A DNA stretch of 64,000 bases from Candidatus Zhuqueibacterota bacterium (lineage in GTDB: Bacteria > Zhuqueibacterota > Zhuqueibacteria > Oceanimicrobiales > Oceanimicrobiaceae). The notes beneath the pieces are model-generated. The model was not told the origin of the DNA and ran no database searches. It worked only from the letters and a program-made list of their open reading frames with translations. A program made the translations under genes and the position numbers. The stretch lies in NCBI GenBank assembly GCA_029261995.1, contig JAJDAF010000058.1, positions 124,001-188,000 on the forward strand. Direction: 5' to 3'. Positions 11,922 through 20,405 of this stretch are shown in pieces. Every line of letters begins with the position of its first letter. Position 1 is the first letter of the stretch.

Positions 11922-12737
11922 ATGTATTCAACTGAACTGAGTGTGGCGCAAGAGTTGGCATTGGAGGCAGGTCGGATTATTCTGCAACATTATGCTGGAG
12001 ATTTGTCGGTTGGTATCAAAGATCACAACGAACCGGTCACGCAGGCAGACAAAGATTCAAATGAGTATCTGACCACCGAACTCGCCAGACTCTTTCCGGA
12101 TGATGGCATTCTGGCGGAAGAATCCACCGACAGCGCGGACAGACTGGCTAAGAAGCGAGTGTGGTTGGTCGATCCACTGGATGGAACCAAGGAGTTTATT
12201 GGTAAGATTGGCCAGTTTGCGGTCATGGTCGCTCTGGCGGTAGAAGGCCGCCCGGTGATGGGGATTGTCTATCAGCCGACCACCGAAACCATGTTTTATG
12301 CGGAAAAGGGCCAGGGCGCTTTTGTGAACCGGGGCGGCACAAAGACCAGACTGGCTGTTTCCAAAATCGAACATATCGCGGAAATGGCGATGGTGGTCAG
12401 CCGCTCACATCGTTCTCCTCTGGTCACCGCCATCCGGGATGAACTTGGAATCAAGAAAGACATCGGATCTGGCAGCGTCGGCCTGAAGGTTGGACTGCTG
12501 GCCGAACGGACATGCGACCTGTACATCCACCCCAACTCAAAGACCAAGGAATGGGATACCTGCGCGCCCGAGATTATTCTCGAAGAGGCTGGCGGCAAAA
12601 TGACCGACTGCTGGGGCGAGCCTTTGCTGTACAATAAAGAAGACGTCTTCAATTCCAAGGGCTTTGTTGCAAGCAATGACCGCGCCCATGATGCGATCAT
12701 CCATGCCATGAATCCCTTCCTCGATAAAATGGATTAA
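11922..12737 (+). CDS. cysQ: 3'(2'),5'-bisphosphate nucleotidase, CysQ/inositol monophosphatase family
   Basis: 271 aa, metal-dependent phosphatase of the inositol monophosphatase superfamily. Metal-binding motifs seen: ILAEESTD (Glu of motif 1), VDPLDGTKEFI (motif 2, Asp ligands) and KTKEWDTCAPEIILEEAGG (motif 3). The 'DGTKEFI' and 'EWDTCAPE' variants are those of CysQ/PAP phosphatases rather than inositol phosphatases. The expected reaction is hydrolysis of 3'-phosphoadenosine 5'-phosphate to AMP, in sulfur assimilation and removal of a toxic by-product. No sulfate-assimilation genes are adjacent, so the substrate is inferred from the motifs alone. Confidence 0.85.
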   Translation: MYSTELSVAQELALEAGRIILQHYAGDLSVGIKDHNEPVTQADKDSNEYLTTELARLFPDDGILAEESTDSADRLAKKRVWLVDPLDGTKEFIGKIGQFAVMVALAVEGRPVMGIVYQPTTETMFYAEKGQGAFVNRGGTKTRLAVSKIEHIAEMAMVVSRSHRSPLVTAIRDELGIKKDIGSGSVGLKVGLLAERTCDLYIHPNSKTKEWDTCAPEIILEEAGGKMTDCWGEPLLYNKEDVFNSKGFVASNDRAHDAIIHAMNPFLDKMD

Positions 12738-12750
12738 GCTCCAATCAATC

Positions 12751-12793
12751 CGCAGCAGGCTGATTCTTCTCAATCACCGGATTGCCTGCTGCG
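12751..12793. terminator. 10-bp inverted repeat, possible terminator after cysQ
   Basis: CGCAGCAGGC (12751-12760) is the perfect reverse complement of GCCTGCTGCG (12784-12793). Within the 23-base loop, TGATT and AATCA can form a further 5-bp stem. It sits 14 bases after the cysQ-like stop. No U-tract follows, so intrinsic termination is uncertain; it may stabilise the 3' end or act in a factor-assisted way. Confidence 0.4.
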
Positions 12794-12828
12794 AGTCCTA
12801 CCGAGCTTACTACCCAGCCTCAAACCGC

Positions 12829-12857
12829 TTGACAAACCACATCTAAACGCTTACTTT
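12829..12857 (+). promoter_or_regulatory. Possible sigma-70 promoter
   Basis: TTGACA (12829-12834), a 17-base spacer, then TACTTT (12852-12857). The -35 is perfect and spacing optimal, but the -10 matches only three of six positions. It would give a leader of about 115 bases before the PP2C gene at 12979. Confidence 0.35.
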
Positions 12858-12978
12858 GCTTCGCTACGTATTACGTGGCGAAGGATTCGATGAACAAGAA
12901 ACGCATCTCAAAGAGCCTTCGGAGAGAGTGTCATTTCAACGAACATTGTTCAAATGCGCAGCCCTACCATGAGTTCAC

Positions 12979-14148
12979 ATGGCTAAACCGGAGCCAGGAA
13001 ACGTGAGAAAAGAAATCTCAGAGCATCGCGGACGCTGGAGGTCACTCAAGGAGTTCTACCAACTTTATACGAGCGGCCTGAGCCGCGTTGAGATTGAACG
13101 GCTGCTCAAACAGGAGTCGCTTGGCATCTATTCTTACTATAACGCCAGCAGCAGCGTAGCACCAGCCGCAGGTTCTGAGGACGGTGCGATGGTCAAATCG
13201 GCTGGCCGGTCACGCGCGCTCAAGAGACTGTTGCTGGTTGTCAAACGCATCTTTTTGAGTTTCGTGATGAAACTAACGCCCGCAAGGCGTATGTTTTACG
13301 GCGTGGCGGTATTGCTTTTTGTCTTTGCCGCCCTGGTGTCAAACTGGCTCTATGGACTGGCTGCGTTTCTGCTGGTCAACGCCCTGCTGGCCTTCGAGTT
13401 GGCCGACAAAATGTTGGCAAAGGATGAACTCGAGATTGCGCGGGATATTCAGTTGAGTCTGCAGCCTGATCTTCCCGCGCTTAGTGGCGCCCAACTTGCC
13501 GCATTTTACAGACCAGCAAAAGAAGTTGGCGGCGACTATTACGATGTCATTCAGCTCGACGAGCGCAGAATTGCCATCATCTTAGGCGATGTCTCAGGCA
13601 AGGGCATGCCTGCCGCACTTTATGCAGTCAAACTGCAGGGCCTGTTCGAACTTCTCCTGGACCAGCCTTCGTCTCCAAAGGAAGTTCTGTGCGCGATCAA
13701 TCGATTGGTGGCAAAGCGCTTGTACCGCCAGTATTTTATTACCGCACTGCTTGCCTTCATTGACTTCGAGAGGAGTTCTATGACCCTCGCACGAGCTGGC
13801 CACAATCCTGCGGTTCACTATCGGGCAAAGATGGGTAAGGTGGATTTGCTGGCGCCGAAGGGCAATGGTTTGGGTTTGCAGAACAGCGACCAGTTTGATG
13901 GTCACCTGATTGAGCAACAGGTCGCAATCGCGGCGGGTGACATACTCGTCTTCTACACGGATGGCATCACCGAAGCGATGAATTCCGAGCGGGAAGAGTT
14001 TGGAGAGACGCGACTGTCACAGTTGATCTCCGACAACGCCAGTGATTCGGCGGACGAGCTGAAGGAACGCATCATCACAAGTCTGACATCCTTCGTAGGT
14101 AAAGCCCTTTTTGATGACGATGTTGCCCTGGTCGTATTGAAAATCTGA
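12979..14148 (+). CDS. Membrane PP2C-type (SpoIIE/RsbU-like) serine phosphatase
   Basis: 389 aa. Residues 1-90 are basic and helical. Two membrane helices follow (about 110-145, FYGVAVLLFVFAALVSNWLYG and onward), then a SpoIIE/PP2C-like phosphatase domain (about 155-389) with the metal-binding motifs GGDYYDV, GDVSGKGMPAAL, AGHNP and FYTDGITEA. Such enzymes dephosphorylate anti-anti-sigma factors in partner-switching pathways. No STAS or RsbW-type gene is nearby, so partners must be elsewhere. The ATG at 12979 has no clear SD. The gene is separated from plsC by 149 bases. Confidence 0.9.
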   Translation: MAKPEPGNVRKEISEHRGRWRSLKEFYQLYTSGLSRVEIERLLKQESLGIYSYYNASSSVAPAAGSEDGAMVKSAGRSRALKRLLLVVKRIFLSFVMKLTPARRMFYGVAVLLFVFAALVSNWLYGLAAFLLVNALLAFELADKMLAKDELEIARDIQLSLQPDLPALSGAQLAAFYRPAKEVGGDYYDVIQLDERRIAIILGDVSGKGMPAALYAVKLQGLFELLLDQPSSPKEVLCAINRLVAKRLYRQYFITALLAFIDFERSSMTLARAGHNPAVHYRAKMGKVDLLAPKGNGLGLQNSDQFDGHLIEQQVAIAAGDILVFYTDGITEAMNSEREEFGETRLSQLISDNASDSADELKERIITSLTSFVGKALFDDDVALVVLKI

Positions 14149-14297
14149 CCTGTGAGTTGGCCAGCGGTCAACTGGATTTGCCCAACTGAACGAGGCCGGA
14201 GTGGCATTTTTCTGTTTGCTTTTCGAAATTTATTTTCTACATTCGCAGACTACTTTCCGTTCTGTAGATCTTACAATCAAATAAAATTGAGGATAAA

Positions 14298-15077
14298 ATG
14301 GATTCTCGAAAGCGAAGTTGGCTTTTTAGAGTCACGTGGCCGGTAACCAGTTATCTGGTCACCAACACATGTGTGTTCATGAGCTATCTGTTTTTCAACT
14401 TCTTCAGCCGGTTGACCGTCATCGGGCGGGAGAATATACCTGCGGACTCCAATAGCTTGATTGCCTCCAACCACCAGAGCATGATCGACAGTTGGTTGAT
14501 CGGCATGGTCGCGTTCTTCCCGAAATCTTTGCTCTGGCCATCTTTCCTGCCTTGGAGCCCAGCGGCCGAAGAGAATTTTTTCAGAAATCCGATTCTTAGC
14601 TGGTTTGCATACAACTGGAGATGTATTCCCGTCAAGAGAGGACGGAAGGATGTCGGCGCCATTTTCAAAATGTCCGAAGCCATAAAGACCGGCAGGTTGA
14701 TTCTCTTTCCTGAGGGTACGCGGTCGCGGGATGGCTCAGTCGGCAAATGCCGCAGTGGCGGCGCAGGGCTCCTCGTTCTCGAAACCCATCCAACAGTCAT
14801 CCCAGTCTGCCTGGATGGCATGGCTGATGTGCTACCGATTGGCTCCCTCTGCCCCAAGATGTTTAAACGCGTCTACGTCTATTTTGGCGAACCTCTTGAC
14901 TTGAGCGAGTTCTACGCTCAGGAGCAGAACAAAGAAGTGGCGCGCGCTGTCATGGCTCTGATAACAGACCGCATCAGGCTCATGAAAACCGAGTTGGAAG
15001 AAATTCGACGACACAACGAGTTGTCACGCAAAGTGTTGTTCGCCTCGAGCAAGAAGTACAACAGCCAAAAAGTCTGA
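14298..15077 (+). CDS. plsC: 1-acyl-sn-glycerol-3-phosphate acyltransferase (PlsC family)
   Basis: 259 aa; GAGG at 14288 serves as SD. Transfers an acyl group to lysophosphatidic acid in phospholipid synthesis. Acyltransferase motifs seen: NHQSMIDSW (NHx4D, block I), the block II region NWRCIPVKRG, block III FPEGTRSRDG and block IV VIPVCLDG. An N-terminal hydrophobic stretch (residues 12-35) would hold it at the inner membrane. Paralogues of this family can act on other lipids, so the substrate is inferred. Confidence 0.88.
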   Translation: MDSRKRSWLFRVTWPVTSYLVTNTCVFMSYLFFNFFSRLTVIGRENIPADSNSLIASNHQSMIDSWLIGMVAFFPKSLLWPSFLPWSPAAEENFFRNPILSWFAYNWRCIPVKRGRKDVGAIFKMSEAIKTGRLILFPEGTRSRDGSVGKCRSGGAGLLVLETHPTVIPVCLDGMADVLPIGSLCPKMFKRVYVYFGEPLDLSEFYAQEQNKEVARAVMALITDRIRLMKTELEEIRRHNELSRKVLFASSKKYNSQKV

Positions 15078-15197
15078 CATCCAGGAGAATTTTCGCGACG
15101 ATTTTCATTTCCCTTTTCCCACGTCTTTGTTATATTCCGTATATCAATTCTGGTCCCGGAAGAAATCTGGGCCAAGTCCTGTTATTAAAGGCATCTG

Positions 15198-15383
15198 ATG
15201 GATAAGTTCACGACTCGAGGGTTGCTCTATGCGGCTTTGAGCAGCATAGGAATGGGCTATGAGTTGCTATTTACCGAACAGCCCAGATTGTTCCTCGTCT
15301 GCATGTATGGCGCCGTAGTAGTGCTTGGACTCATCCTGATCTTTTTCGTCGAAGACAAGACAGAAAACTCAACCACCGTGTGA
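15198..15383 (+). CDS. Small membrane protein upstream of PorU-like peptidase
   Basis: 61 aa with AAGG seven bases before the ATG. Two hydrophobic stretches (about 8-26 and 31-52, the second LVCMYGAVVVLGLILIFFVE) suggest two membrane helices with a short charged tail. The TGA stop lies within GTGTGACTATG, so the next gene starts at or two bases after it, implying translational coupling to the PorU-like gene. No family recognised. Confidence 0.65.
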   Translation: MDKFTTRGLLYAALSSIGMGYELLFTEQPRLFLVCMYGAVVVLGLILIFFVEDKTENSTTV

Positions 15384-15385
15384 CT

Positions 15386-18300
15386 ATGCGTTTCATTTTA
15401 TTGCGTTCGTACATCGTCTCTCTGCTCACTCTCTCTGTTGCTCCGACGATGCTGGCGGCTAATCCTGGCCAGCCAACCGTCTCTCTGCTCAGTCAGCAAG
15501 GCCAAAGCGTGACCCTGGAGGTCAAGCCCGCGAAATGGAACGTGCGCACAGTTGAAACTGCCAGGGGAGAGTTGACGACCATCGATTTTGCCGGCGCGGT
15601 CTGGGATGAAGTTGCAGGCCAACCTCAAATACCTTATGCGGTCACTGTCGTTGGTGCTCCTGCTGGAGCCCGGGTTCAGGCTACGGTTCTCGAGGTGGAA
15701 CGCGAAACCATGGATGGTGTGCTGCTGATGCCGTTTTCGCCTGGCCGCAGGAAAGACGGCACCGCCATGGAGCTTGTCTTTGATTCCAAAACCTACAATA
15801 GCACGGCGTCGTTCCCGGCAAACATCGTGGCTGTTGATCCGCCTTCGCAGTATCGGGACCAGCGGATTGTCAGGGTCCGGATTGCCGGCGCCTTGTTTGA
15901 ACCGGCGCAGAAAAGGGTGGTGCGGCTGAAGCGCGTGGTGGTACGACTCGATTTTGTGGGCGGCAAGACCGCTGCCCAGCCATCTTTTGCTGCGCGGTCT
16001 CAGACAGAGGAAGAGACGTATGACAATTTGCTCCTGAATTACCAGCAGGCCAAATCCTGGCGAGTTCCTCGTCCCGCGATGAACTCTCTGCGAAAGTCAT
16101 CGTTGCAGCAAAACAGCACTAACTACCGGTTCAGTATTCAGGAAGAAGGCATTTACCGGATTGATGGCCGCACCCTGGAGGCGAACATCTCCGGCCTCAA
16201 CCTAAGTACCATTGACCCGGACCAAATTAGGCTATTCAACAACGGCGGGCGGGAAGTGCCGCGAAACCCGGATGACCCGCGTCCGGCGGGCCTGGTTGAG
16301 AATGCCATCATCGTTGATGATGGGGGCGACGGAAGCTTTGATCGTGATGACTCGATTATTTTCTACGGCAAGGGCGTCTCCGGCTGGGACTATGACATTC
16401 AAGATGGCGGTTTCTCGCATTACATTAACCATTACGGTTTCAGCAACCTGTATTGGCTGTCACTGAACAGCGGTGATGCTGGTAAGAGAATGGCCTCCGT
16501 TGCTTCTCTATCACCGGTACCTCAGATAACGGAATCCTACGCCGGGCTAGCCGTGATTGAGGAAGAGAAAAACAACCGCCTGCGCTCAGGGCTGAACTGG
16601 TTCGGCCAGGGTTTCGCTGTTGATGAGTTCAGTCGATCGCATACCTGGAGCCTGGCTATGCCCAACGCCGTTCCTGCCGAGGAAGCGCAATTCAAATTTC
16701 GATTTGCCGCACTGAACCAGGGAAGCCACCGATTTACCGCTCGCATGAACAACAATACCGTGGGAAGCACGACATTCACCGGACTTCTCGGCGATTTTAG
16801 CGGTGACTTCCTTCGTATCAAGATGACAGATCAGGCGTTTGTGCTTGCGAATGCTCTTGTTGCCGGAGACAACACGCTCGAACTGGCTTACGCCCACTCA
16901 TCCACTTTTGGCCAGGCATTTCTCGACTGGGTGGAAGTCATTTACACAGCGCGCCTGCAAGCCATAGATAATGCCCTGCTTTTTACCGTGTCACCCGCGA
17001 GTGGCTCCCAGACCTACCGCGTCAATGGCTTCACGGATTCCAGCCTCAGGTTGTTTGATGTGACGGATTTTTCAGCCGTCACGGAAATCACAGGTACGAG
17101 TATTTCCGCCGGGACTCTCGTCTTCACGGATGTGCAACAGGCAACAGCGCCGAAAAGATATGCGTGTCTCAGCCCGCAGCAATTCAAGAGCATCGATAGT
17201 TTCGAGATACACGAGTTTCTCGATTTGCGCGACCCCGGTTTGGATGATACGGATCCCGGTGAACTTGTCATCATCACCCACAACGATTTTTTCTCACAGG
17301 CTGAGCGCCTCGAAAGCTATCGCGAAAACAGTAGCCCAACCAATCAGTTGCCAACACGGGTCGTCCGGGTTAATGATATTTATGATAATTTCTCAGGCGG
17401 TCTCGTGGACCCGGGCGCCATCCGGGATTTTCTGAAGTTCGCCTTTGAGACCTGGCAGATCCCCCCAATGTATGTCGTCCTGTTTGGTGACGGCAGCTAT
17501 GACTACAAGAATAGCAATGTCAACTTCATCCCGACCTACCAAACAGATGAGTTAGGCGACGCAAATCGAACTGTTCTAGGTGAACTGGAAAGCCGAACGA
17601 CTGACAGTTGGTATACTTATGTCACGCGTGAGAACGATGTACCGGGCAATTCTGTGATGGATATGGCAATCGGCCGGCTCAACTCCAGGACAATTGTCGA
17701 TGCGAAAAACGCCATCGACAAAATTATTGCCTATGAAACGCAATCGGCGCGCGGCATCTGGCGCAATACCGTCACCGTGGTCGGCGATGACGAACTGGTA
17801 GGCGGTGGCCGACCGAGTGCACAGGATGCTGGTCTGCACATTCCGCAGGCAGAGCGGCTGTCCGAGAATTCCGTGCCGCCACGATTCAATGTGCAGAAGA
17901 TATTTCTTTCCGAGTTTCCCAAAGTTGTCAGTGCTGCAGTGGGTGGCTTTACCAAGCCGGCTGCCAAGGAAGCCCTTCTGCGCCAGATGAATCAGGGTTC
18001 GCTGATTGTCAATTATGTCGGCCACGGCAACTCCTCCTTGTGGGCTCACGAGCGAATTTTTGAAAAGGCGGATAACGACCTGGTGCAAAACCAGGGAAAG
18101 CTGATTTTCTTCGTCGCCGCCACTTGTGACTGGGCGCTGTTCGATGACCCAATCGCGCAAAGTCAAGCCGAAGAATTGTTGCTGGTAGAAGACCGCGGCG
18201 CCATCGCCATGGTCTCGTCCACCCGGCTGGTTTTCTCGAGCACCAACTTTGGGTTCAACACGCGATACTACAACAACCTGTTTAAAGAGGCCGGCCGCAC

Positions 18301-19540
18301 AATGCGCATCGGGGATGCCTTTATTCAGGCACGCATTCAGAACAACAACCGTACTAACGACGAAAAGTACCATATTTACGGGGATCCAACCTTGCGGCTG
18401 GCTGTGCCACAGATGGAAGCCGTCATTACTTCCATGACCCCGGATTCCGTTATTGCGCTGTCCACGGTTGAAATTGTCGGCGAAATTCAACAAGATAGCA
18501 GCTTGGTAAGCGATTTCAACGGCACCGCGTTTGTCAATACCTTTGATTCCCGGAAATTTGTCGAGCACCAGCCCGAGGCGGGAGGCGTACAGCGATATTT
18601 CCTGCCTGGCAATTCAATCTACCGGGGCACGGTTCCTGTTCAAAACGGCAAGTTCAAGGCCAGGTTCATCGTGCCAAAGGACATCTCTTATGGTGGCCGT
18701 CAGGCCAGAGTGAGCACCTATTTCTGGAACGATGAGGTCGATGGCGCCGGGTTCCGGGATGACATAAACGTTAGCAGCAGCACGAGCAATTTGGTGGACG
18801 GTCAGGGGCCCGAGGTCAAGATATTCTTCAGAGAGCACGAAAATTTTAATACGGGGGATATCGTTGAAGAAAATGTGACCCTGGTTGTGGAACTAGCCGA
18901 TACTGTGAGTGGCATCAATATCGCTGGAGAAATTGGCCACCGGCTGACTTTGAACATTGACCCGAATGACGAAACCTGTCTGTCGCAGTTGCAGCGCTCC
19001 CAAGGGACCGACATCATAGATCTGACAGATCTCTTCCAGTTCGATGAGGGCGACCACGTCAGGGGTAGGATTGAATTTCCCATGAATTTTCCCGAAGAGG
19101 TGGATATTGCCGGCCGCACTATCTCGTGCCTTTCTTTTGATGGTGAGCAGCGGCACACCCTGGTAGTGAAGGCTTGGGACAATTCCAACAACTCTTCGAC
19201 CGCGTCGGCGGAAGTGCTGGTAGTACATGAACAGGGCTTGGTACTCCGGGAAGTGATGAATTATCCCAATCCGTTTCGTGACCGAACGACGTTTACGTTT
19301 TTTTCGAGCCAGGATTCCGAAGTCGAAATCAGAATTTACACCGTTGCCGGACAATTGATTCAGACCGTGGAATATCCCGCCGCACGCAACGGTTTTAACA
19401 TGGTAGATTGGGATGGTCGTGACGCCCAGGGGGATGCCCCAGCCAATGGCGTTTACCTCTACAAGCTGATCGCCAAAGCGCAGGGAGCGAACGGCGTTAG
19501 CCAGAAAGAGATTGTGGGAAGACTCGCGATTATTCGATGA
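15386..19540 (+). CDS. porU: PorU-like T9SS peptidase (C25 gingipain fold) with C-terminal sorting domain
   Basis: 1,384 aa from the ATG at 15386 (a GTG at 15380 is also possible). Signal peptide at 1-25. The central C25 domain (about 620-1010) has the gingipain-type catalytic pair: His880 in NYVGHGNSS and Cys914 in VAATCDWALFDDP, plus the VLFGDGSYDYKN strand. The extreme C-terminus (from about 1285) is a T9SS type A/FlgD-like sorting domain: NYPNPFRDRT, VDWDGRD, ANGVYLYKLIAK. In T9SS bacteria PorU is the sortase that removes the C-terminal signal from cargo and attaches it to a lipid or glycan; PorU itself carries such a tail. Identity as PorU, rather than another secreted C25 peptidase, rests on size and layout. 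No porV gene is adjacent. Likely in an operon with the thioredoxin-like gene 25 bases downstream. Confidence 0.82.
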   Translation: MRFILLRSYIVSLLTLSVAPTMLAANPGQPTVSLLSQQGQSVTLEVKPAKWNVRTVETARGELTTIDFAGAVWDEVAGQPQIPYAVTVVGAPAGARVQATVLEVERETMDGVLLMPFSPGRRKDGTAMELVFDSKTYNSTASFPANIVAVDPPSQYRDQRIVRVRIAGALFEPAQKRVVRLKRVVVRLDFVGGKTAAQPSFAARSQTEEETYDNLLLNYQQAKSWRVPRPAMNSLRKSSLQQNSTNYRFSIQEEGIYRIDGRTLEANISGLNLSTIDPDQIRLFNNGGREVPRNPDDPRPAGLVENAIIVDDGGDGSFDRDDSIIFYGKGVSGWDYDIQDGGFSHYINHYGFSNLYWLSLNSGDAGKRMASVASLSPVPQITESYAGLAVIEEEKNNRLRSGLNWFGQGFAVDEFSRSHTWSLAMPNAVPAEEAQFKFRFAALNQGSHRFTARMNNNTVGSTTFTGLLGDFSGDFLRIKMTDQAFVLANALVAGDNTLELAYAHSSTFGQAFLDWVEVIYTARLQAIDNALLFTVSPASGSQTYRVNGFTDSSLRLFDVTDFSAVTEITGTSISAGTLVFTDVQQATAPKRYACLSPQQFKSIDSFEIHEFLDLRDPGLDDTDPGELVIITHNDFFSQAERLESYRENSSPTNQLPTRVVRVNDIYDNFSGGLVDPGAIRDFLKFAFETWQIPPMYVVLFGDGSYDYKNSNVNFIPTYQTDELGDANRTVLGELESRTTDSWYTYVTRENDVPGNSVMDMAIGRLNSRTIVDAKNAIDKIIAYETQSARGIWRNTVTVVGDDELVGGGRPSAQDAGLHIPQAERLSENSVPPRFNVQKIFLSEFPKVVSAAVGGFTKPAAKEALLRQMNQGSLIVNYVGHGNSSLWAHERIFEKADNDLVQNQGKLIFFVAATCDWALFDDPIAQSQAEELLLVEDRGAIAMVSSTRLVFSSTNFGFNTRYYNNLFKEAGRTMRIGDAFIQARIQNNNRTNDEKYHIYGDPTLRLAVPQMEAVITSMTPDSVIALSTVEIVGEIQQDSSLVSDFNGTAFVNTFDSRKFVEHQPEAGGVQRYFLPGNSIYRGTVPVQNGKFKARFIVPKDISYGGRQARVSTYFWNDEVDGAGFRDDINVSSSTSNLVDGQGPEVKIFFREHENFNTGDIVEENVTLVVELADTVSGINIAGEIGHRLTLNIDPNDETCLSQLQRSQGTDIIDLTDLFQFDEGDHVRGRIEFPMNFPEEVDIAGRTISCLSFDGEQRHTLVVKAWDNSNNSSTASAEVLVVHEQGLVLREVMNYPNPFRDRTTFTFFSSQDSEVEIRIYTVAGQLIQTVEYPAARNGFNMVDWDGRDAQGDAPANGVYLYKLIAKAQGANGVSQKEIVGRLAIIR

Positions 19541-19565
19541 AACTGGAATTGTGAAGGACAAGGAC

Positions 19566-20108
19566 ATGAAAAACAAGATTTTGACGACAACTGCGATTTT
19601 GCTGCCAGTGTTATTTTTCTCATTCAAAGCCACGACCAACGTCGGTAGTGCGGACGCCGGAACCAAGAAGAAAGGTGAAGTCGAATGGCACGCCTTTGAT
19701 GTCGGAATGGAGCGCGCCAAGAAAGAAAATAAATTATTGGTCATTGATTTCTACACGGACTGGTGCCACTGGTGCAAGGTTATGGACAAAGACACTTATG
19801 GCAACAAAGACGTCATGGAGTACGCCAAAAAGAACCTCATTCTGGCCAAGGTCAATGCTGAAACGGCAGAGAAGTTTAAGTATAAGGATGCCAGCTACTC
19901 AGGTCGCGAATTGGCGATGATGTTCGGCGTAACAGGCTATCCGATGACGGCTTTCATGAGTGCTGAAGGTGAATTCCTCGGTAAGCGAGCCGGTTTTATC
20001 CCTGCTGATGAGTTCAATGTCGTCGTGAAATTTCTAGCTGAAGAGTGGTACAAGAAGATGGAGTATGAGGAGTTTGTTAAGCAGGAGAGCGAAGGCGATA
20101 ACGGTTGA
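19566..20108 (+). CDS. Exported thioredoxin-family protein
   Basis: 180 aa. The start MKNKILTTT follows AGGACAAGGAC and gives a signal peptide (about 1-25); longer starts would bury it. The thioredoxin-like domain has the redox motif DWCHWCKVM (CxxC) and the cis-Pro segment GVTGYPMTAFM. The form matches the thioredoxin_7/DUF255-type exported proteins that reduce periplasmic disulfides or transfer electrons. It sits between the PorU-like gene and a glutaredoxin-like gene that overlaps its 3' end by 44 bases, so it may help disulfide handling of exported proteins. Confidence 0.85.
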   Translation: MKNKILTTTAILLPVLFFSFKATTNVGSADAGTKKKGEVEWHAFDVGMERAKKENKLLVIDFYTDWCHWCKVMDKDTYGNKDVMEYAKKNLILAKVNAETAEKFKYKDASYSGRELAMMFGVTGYPMTAFMSAEGEFLGKRAGFIPADEFNVVVKFLAEEWYKKMEYEEFVKQESEGDNG

Positions 20109-20337
20109 GATATATTCCAAACCCGATTGCCACTTGTGTGAGGTGGCGAAGCAAATCCTGTTGAAGGTGAAGCAAGAGATTCCATTCGAATTCCTTCAGA
20201 CTGACATTACAAACGACCGGGAACTGTTTGAGATTTACAAAGAGCAGATCCCGGTCGTTTTTATTGACGGCAGGAAGCTGTTCAAGTATCGGGTTGAAGA
20301 GAAGAAGCTGCGCAAAATTCTCAAGCGAGGGCGCTGA
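20065..20337 (+). CDS. Glutaredoxin-like protein (DUF836-type)
   Basis: 90 aa. Thioredoxin-fold small protein with EIYSKPDCHLCEVAK: CxxC in a glutaredoxin-like context at residues 22-25, followed by the conserved IPVVFIDG cis-Pro strand. It belongs to the glutaredoxin-like DUF836 group, whose physiological substrate is generally unknown. The frame overlaps the preceding thioredoxin gene by 44 bases. The true start may be later, but no better ATG exists before the fold begins, so coupled translation is likely. Confidence 0.78.
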   Translation: MRSLLSRRAKAITVEIYSKPDCHLCEVAKQILLKVKQEIPFEFLQTDITNDRELFEIYKEQIPVVFIDGRKLFKYRVEEKKLRKILKRGR

Positions 20338-20405
20338 GCCCGGAAGAAGCCCACTGCCGGAGTTGTATATAGCCCGGATTTGCTATCGAATTACGGAAAC
20401 TGATA

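Noticed and set aside
16921-18568. 330-codon minus-strand frame (17576-18568) within the PorU-like gene
   Set aside because: It overlaps the conserved C25 catalytic region on the opposite strand and has no domain features or ribosome site.
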